From contig JAMOOQ010000038.1 in NCBI GenBank assembly GCA_027100635.1, positions 1 through 64,000 of the forward strand: 64,000 nucleotides of DNA. The letters are read 5' to 3'. Of this stretch, positions 60,708 to 64,000 are shown in pieces; the stretch's first letter is position 1, and every line of letters starts with the position of its first letter. The position numbers and the translations under genes are program-made. The notes under the pieces are model-generated. The model ran no database searches, was not told the origin of the DNA, and saw only the letters and a program-made list of their open reading frames with translations. The DNA comes from Campylobacteraceae bacterium (GTDB lineage: Bacteria > Campylobacterota > Campylobacteria > Campylobacterales > Sulfurovaceae).

Positions 60708-61448
60708 ATGGAGTTTAAAGAACTTGATGAGCTAAAAATAAAATTAGATTCTTCTAGACCATTAGCAAAAGATGTATTGGAAAATTTAAAAGAGGATTTG
60801 ATTCTTAGATGGACATACAATTCAAATGCAATTGAGGGTAATACTCTGACTTTAAAAGAGACAAAAGTTGCTCTTGAGGGTATTACTGTTGGTGGTAAAA
60901 CACTAAGAGAGCATTTTGAGATAATAAATCATAAAGATGCTATCTTATTTATAGAGGATTTGGTTAAAGAATCTAATTTGTTAAATGAATATGATATTAA
61001 ACTTATTCACTCTTTGATACTTAAAAATATTGATAAACAAAATGCTGGTAGATACAGACAAGCAAATGTTATTATTAGTGGGGCTATTCATAAACCACCA
61101 AATTTTTTTAATATTCAGGAGTCTATGGAGAATTTTATATCTTGGTATAAACTAAATTATAAAAATCTTCATCTAATAGAATTATCTGCTATGGTTCATA
61201 TTAAATTTGTTGGAATTCACCCATTTATAGATGGAAATGGTAGAACGGCAAGACTACTTATGAATTTAGAACTTATGAAATCTGGTTTTCCACCTCTTAT
61301 TATTAAGGTAGAAGATAGATTAGGGTATTATAATGCCCTAGATATGGCTCATACAACAGATAATTATAAACCATTTATTAAACTGGTTAAAAAAGCTGTT
61401 AAAGAGAGTTTTGAACCATATTTTTATGTTTTAGGTCTAAAACTATAA
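60708..61448 (+). CDS. Fic-domain protein with N-terminal inhibitory helix
   Basis: Fic enzymes transfer AMP (or other nucleotides) to Tyr, Ser or Thr of target proteins. The start is the ATG at 60708, two bases after the der stop; this gives 246 residues. The core HPFIDGNGRTARLLMN has the catalytic His and all the P-loop-like residues. Near the N-terminus is SNAIEGNTL, the (S/T)xxxE(G/N) inhibitory motif, so activity is expected to be autoinhibited. A longer frame from 60483 runs through the end of der and is not used. Role and target are unknown. Confidence 0.9.
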   Translation: MEFKELDELKIKLDSSRPLAKDVLENLKEDLILRWTYNSNAIEGNTLTLKETKVALEGITVGGKTLREHFEIINHKDAILFIEDLVKESNLLNEYDIKLIHSLILKNIDKQNAGRYRQANVIISGAIHKPPNFFNIQESMENFISWYKLNYKNLHLIELSAMVHIKFVGIHPFIDGNGRTARLLMNLELMKSGFPPLIIKVEDRLGYYNALDMAHTTDNYKPFIKLVKKAVKESFEPYFYVLGLKL

Positions 61449-61467
61449 TTAAGAGGGGAGTTAATAT

Positions 61468-62382
61468 ATGATATTTAATAAAATTAAAGAGATAGAAAAG
61501 CTATCTTTAGAAGAAAAATTACAGCAGTTTGGGGATAAGAAAAAAGCATCATATAATAAAAAACTATTTCGTTCAAATATGATGTTAAATCCATTAAGAC
61601 TAAATCATCTTAATAAAATTGATAATCTTGATGCTGATATGATTACTCTAAATCTTGAAGATGCCATTGCTCCTAGTCGCAAAAAAGAGGCTTTGTATAA
61701 TATAGGATTGGCTTTATCTAATCTAAAAGAGTCAAAAAGTTTTATTATTGTGAGAACAAATCCAATTAATGAGGGGGGAGATTCAGAGATTGAATTTTTA
61801 AATCAGTTCTCTTTTGATGCAATAAGGGTCTCTAAAATTAGAGATGTAGATGATATTAAAAAGTCTTTAAATCTGCTCTCAAAAGATAAAGAGTTACATA
61901 TCTCAATGGAGACAAACGAGGCTTTTATGAATCTATCTAAACTTAGAATTGATGAGAGATTTACAACTGCAAATATTGGGATTTTAGATTTGTTAAACTC
62001 TTTGGGGCTTCCTCAATCTCTTTTACAACAGAATAATCCAACCATAGATTATATTTTATCTAAGTTTTTAGTTGATAGCAAAAGCTGTGGATTACGACCA
62101 ATCTCATTTATGTTTCAAGATTATAAAAACAGTAATGAGTTTAAGTATTGGTGCCAAAAAGAGAAACTTATGGGGTTTGAGAGTAAAGCCTGTATGGGTC
62201 CATTGCAAGTTGATATTGCTAATAATATATTTGGTGTTGATGAGAAAGAGATAATAAGAGCTAAACATATAAAAAAGAGGTTTGAAGATAATATTCAAAA
62301 AGCAGAACATGGGTTTATGGATGAAACATATGGTTTTATTGATGAGCCGATATATAAAGATGCACTTCTTGTGCTAGAGTAG
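61468..62382 (+). CDS. HpcH/HpaI aldolase, CitE-like
   Basis: A 304-residue TIM-barrel protein of the citrate lyase beta/malyl-CoA lyase family: RSNMMLNPLRLNHLNKI, ADMITLNLEDAIAPSRKKEA with a metal-binding Glu, FIIVRTNPINEGG with the catalytic Arg, and a C-terminal GFESKACMGPLQVDIANN. No citrate lyase alpha or gamma subunit is nearby, so it is probably a stand-alone CitE-like lyase acting on an acyl-CoA; substrate unknown. It starts 19 bases after the Fic gene. Confidence 0.85.
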   Translation: MIFNKIKEIEKLSLEEKLQQFGDKKKASYNKKLFRSNMMLNPLRLNHLNKIDNLDADMITLNLEDAIAPSRKKEALYNIGLALSNLKESKSFIIVRTNPINEGGDSEIEFLNQFSFDAIRVSKIRDVDDIKKSLNLLSKDKELHISMETNEAFMNLSKLRIDERFTTANIGILDLLNSLGLPQSLLQQNNPTIDYILSKFLVDSKSCGLRPISFMFQDYKNSNEFKYWCQKEKLMGFESKACMGPLQVDIANNIFGVDEKEIIRAKHIKKRFEDNIQKAEHGFMDETYGFIDEPIYKDALLVLE

Positions 62383-62393
62383 AGAGATAAAAA

Positions 62394-62948
62394 ATGGCAA
62401 TAAAAGATAAAGATAAATGGAATAAAAAATATTCTGCAAAAAAGAATATAGATAATACACCTATAGATTTGGTAAAATATTATTATACATTGGCTCATAG
62501 AGGTTTGGCACTTGATATAGCTTGTGGCATAGGAAGACACTCAACTTTTTTAGCTCAAGAAGAGTTTGAAGTTGATGCTTTGGATATTAGCTCTAAGGCA
62601 CTAGAAAATATACAAAATATAGCTAATATCTATCCACGAGAAGTTGATTTTGATAAGTTTAAAATTATAAAAAATACTTATGATTTGGTAATTTGTACAT
62701 ATTTTTTAAATAGAGATATTTTGGATGATATTCAAAAATCTCTGGCAAGTGGTGGAATCTTAATATATGAAACATTTATAGAACATCAAGAGAGTAATAT
62801 AAAATTTAAGAATTCTGATTTTATGCTTCAAGAGGATGAGTTAAAAAATAGTTTTGATGATTTAGAAATTATATTTTATGAAGAGTGGTGGGATGAAAAA
62901 GATGGAGATAAAACTCTTAAAGCATCTTTAGTTGCAAGAAAAAGTTAA
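62394..62948 (+). CDS. SAM-dependent methyltransferase (class I)
   Basis: A 184-residue protein with the SAM site ALDIACGIGRHSTFLAQ, acidic VDALDISSKAL, and YDLVICTYFLNRDIL, GGILIYETF. It resembles TehB/UbiE-like enzymes; the substrate is not evident. It starts 11 bases after the CitE-like gene and 13 before the thioredoxin-like gene, so the three are probably co-transcribed. Confidence 0.85.
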   Translation: MAIKDKDKWNKKYSAKKNIDNTPIDLVKYYYTLAHRGLALDIACGIGRHSTFLAQEEFEVDALDISSKALENIQNIANIYPREVDFDKFKIIKNTYDLVICTYFLNRDILDDIQKSLASGGILIYETFIEHQESNIKFKNSDFMLQEDELKNSFDDLEIIFYEEWWDEKDGDKTLKASLVARKS

Positions 62949-62961
62949 AGGATTATTTTAA

Positions 62962-63480
62962 ATGAACATCAAAAAACTAAATATTAAAAAAATATCTTAT
63001 GAGATAATAACCACTCTTTTATTAATTTTAATAGTCCCTAATATTATAAGTTGCATTAGACAACCAAAGTTAGATTCTAATATTTTACCTAGAATTCAAG
63101 CAGAATTTATAGACAAAAATAAGTTTGATTCAAGCAATATAAAAGATGCAACAATAATCCATTTTTGGGCATTATGGTGTCCTACATGCAAACTAGAAAC
63201 TTCAAATATAGAATCAGTATCTAAAGATGTAAATGTAATTACTATTGCTGTTAATTCAGGTAGCGATAGTGATATTCAAGAGTTTATGACAAAAAATAAG
63301 CTCACATTTAAAGTAATAAATGATAGTCAATCTAAACTAGCTAATAAATTTAATGTAGAGATGTTTCCAACAACATTTATTTATGATAAAAATCAAGAGT
63401 TGAAGTTTAGTGAGGTTGGATATACCTCAACTGCTGGACTAAAAGCTAGAATGCTATGGATTGAAAAAAGTGGAAAATAA
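62962..63480 (+). CDS. Membrane-anchored thioredoxin-like protein
   Basis: A 172-residue protein with an N-terminal hydrophobic anchor (about 17-34, TTLLLILIVPNIISC) and a thioredoxin fold whose active site is HFWALWCPTCKLET. The shape is that of the TlpA/DsbE group or ScsD-like oxidoreductases: VNVITIAVNSGSDSD, FKVINDSQSKLANKFNV, MFPTTFIYDK with the cis-Pro. Periplasmic disulfide exchange is expected. It is the last gene of the group starting at 61468 or 60708. Confidence 0.85.
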   Translation: MNIKKLNIKKISYEIITTLLLILIVPNIISCIRQPKLDSNILPRIQAEFIDKNKFDSSNIKDATIIHFWALWCPTCKLETSNIESVSKDVNVITIAVNSGSDSDIQEFMTKNKLTFKVINDSQSKLANKFNVEMFPTTFIYDKNQELKFSEVGYTSTAGLKARMLWIEKSGK

Positions 63481-63482
63481 TA

Positions 63483-64000
63483 TTAAACCATTTTAGGATT
63501 TGTAACTATAACTCCATCTAAAAGTTCATTCCATAAGTTTGGATTACTCCATTCACTTATGGTTTGATTTGAAAATTTAATATCTTGAAGATTTATAATA
63601 CCCATCTTTTTACTATAGGCATCTTTTTTAAAACATTGAGCATATCCAGTATCTGTTTCATGTACTATAATACTATTTACACTAACTTCCATCTCTCCAT
63701 TTATCATCATTGTATTATCAATAATCTTTTGCACTATCAAAAATATAACTCTGCTAAACTGTTCTGCAGATGGGCTAACTGGTAGTTCTATCCATCTTTT
63801 ACTATGTTTTTTCATATCAGTTTTGTACTCATTAGAATCTTTGTTATATAGCGTAATTGAATGGTCAAAAGAGTCAATCAAATCTTTTATTCTAATTTTT
63901 ATTAGTCCAAAATCATAAACCATATCACCATTATCAAGGTAATCAGACTCCAATAAAACCTCAACTTTATAGGAGTGACCATGAATATTAAAGCTACATC
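63483..64000 (-). CDS. queD: 6-carboxytetrahydropterin synthase QueD (5' end outside window)
   Basis: Second step of queuosine/7-deazaguanine synthesis. The frame continues off the right edge: 15 further codons before the internal TTG at 63953 read CSFNIHGHSYKVEV. This holds the zinc-ligand HGH and the Cys of the active site. Behind it come GDMVYDFGLIKIRIKDLIDSFDHSITL and VHETDTGYAQCF with the catalytic His-Glu. The C-terminus (after about residue 125 of the visible part) is longer than the shortest QueD proteins. It runs toward the thioredoxin gene (convergent). Confidence 0.88.
   Translation of the reverse strand, partial: CSFNIHGHSYKVEVLLESDYLDNGDMVYDFGLIKIRIKDLIDSFDHSITLYNKDSNEYKTDMKKHSKRWIELPVSPSAEQFSRVIFLIVQKIIDNTMMINGEMEVSVNSIIVHETDTGYAQCFKKDAYSKKMGIINLQDIKFSNQTISEWSNPNLWNELLDGVIVTNPKMV

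Overview
The window is AT-rich, gene-dense bacterial chromosome. Gene content and protein character point to the Campylobacterota (formerly Epsilonproteobacteria), most likely a Sulfurimonas/Sulfurovum/Arcobacter-type organism: CmoB, a soluble PilJ-domain protein, a VF530-type protein, a c554-like multihaem cytochrome, long-form HPF, and extended -10 boxes with little visible -35. The genus is an inference from memory of these families; no database search was possible.

Layout. 1-1250: a cut-off gene end, a small membrane protein and a decayed DDE insertion sequence. 1255-4854 (minus): clpS-clpA-aat-msrB, a compact operon holding the core of the bacterial N-degron pathway. 4918-9123: small membrane protein, prenyl diphosphate synthase, lepB, folD, a DUF2231 membrane protein. 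9201-17544: Ig-repeat/DUF1566 lipoprotein, ftsY, a thioredoxin lipoprotein, 5-formyl-THF cyclo-ligase, rny, a small unknown gene, cyclophilin, cmoB. 17708-22298: an orphan MCE (MlaD-like) gene, a Y1 (RAYT/IS200-like) transposase element bounded by perfect 25-bp inverted repeats, and a P2B-type calcium ATPase. 22555-26973: tRNA-Leu(GAG), lon, bamD, hpf. 27224-37072 (minus): a 2544-residue MshQ-like surface protein followed by three pilin-like genes (MshD/MshO/MshP-like). 37229-48631: IS fragment, DUF6530-like gene, valS, VF530 protein, five-haem cytochrome, secreted PilJ-domain protein, sodium:dicarboxylate symporter, lgt, Sel1 protein, exonuclease, trpF, rpe, tRNA-Leu(CAA). 48734-64000: maeB, polA, UvrD-like helicase, murA, a frameshifted MATE transporter, lipoprotein, der, Fic protein, CitE-like protein, methyltransferase, thioredoxin-like protein and a QueD gene cut by the window end.

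Most genes are housekeeping. The unusual material lies between them and in the pilin region. Two families of dispersed palindromes occupy intergenic gaps. Family A is a 21-bp hairpin between GTC and CTA flanks; three unrelated stem sequences all keep base pairing, and copies are chained with an 8-nt AAACAACC-like spacer. Family B is a pair of facing hairpins in a 63-74 bp doublet. The transposase element carries its -35-like box inside its own inverted repeat. A decayed IS family is present as three relics. The giant protein/pilin operon looks like a complete minor-pilin plus tip-adhesin module. The MATE gene shows a single-base frameshift that splits an otherwise full-length 441-residue protein, and a previously unlisted 44-codon ORF overlaps its start.
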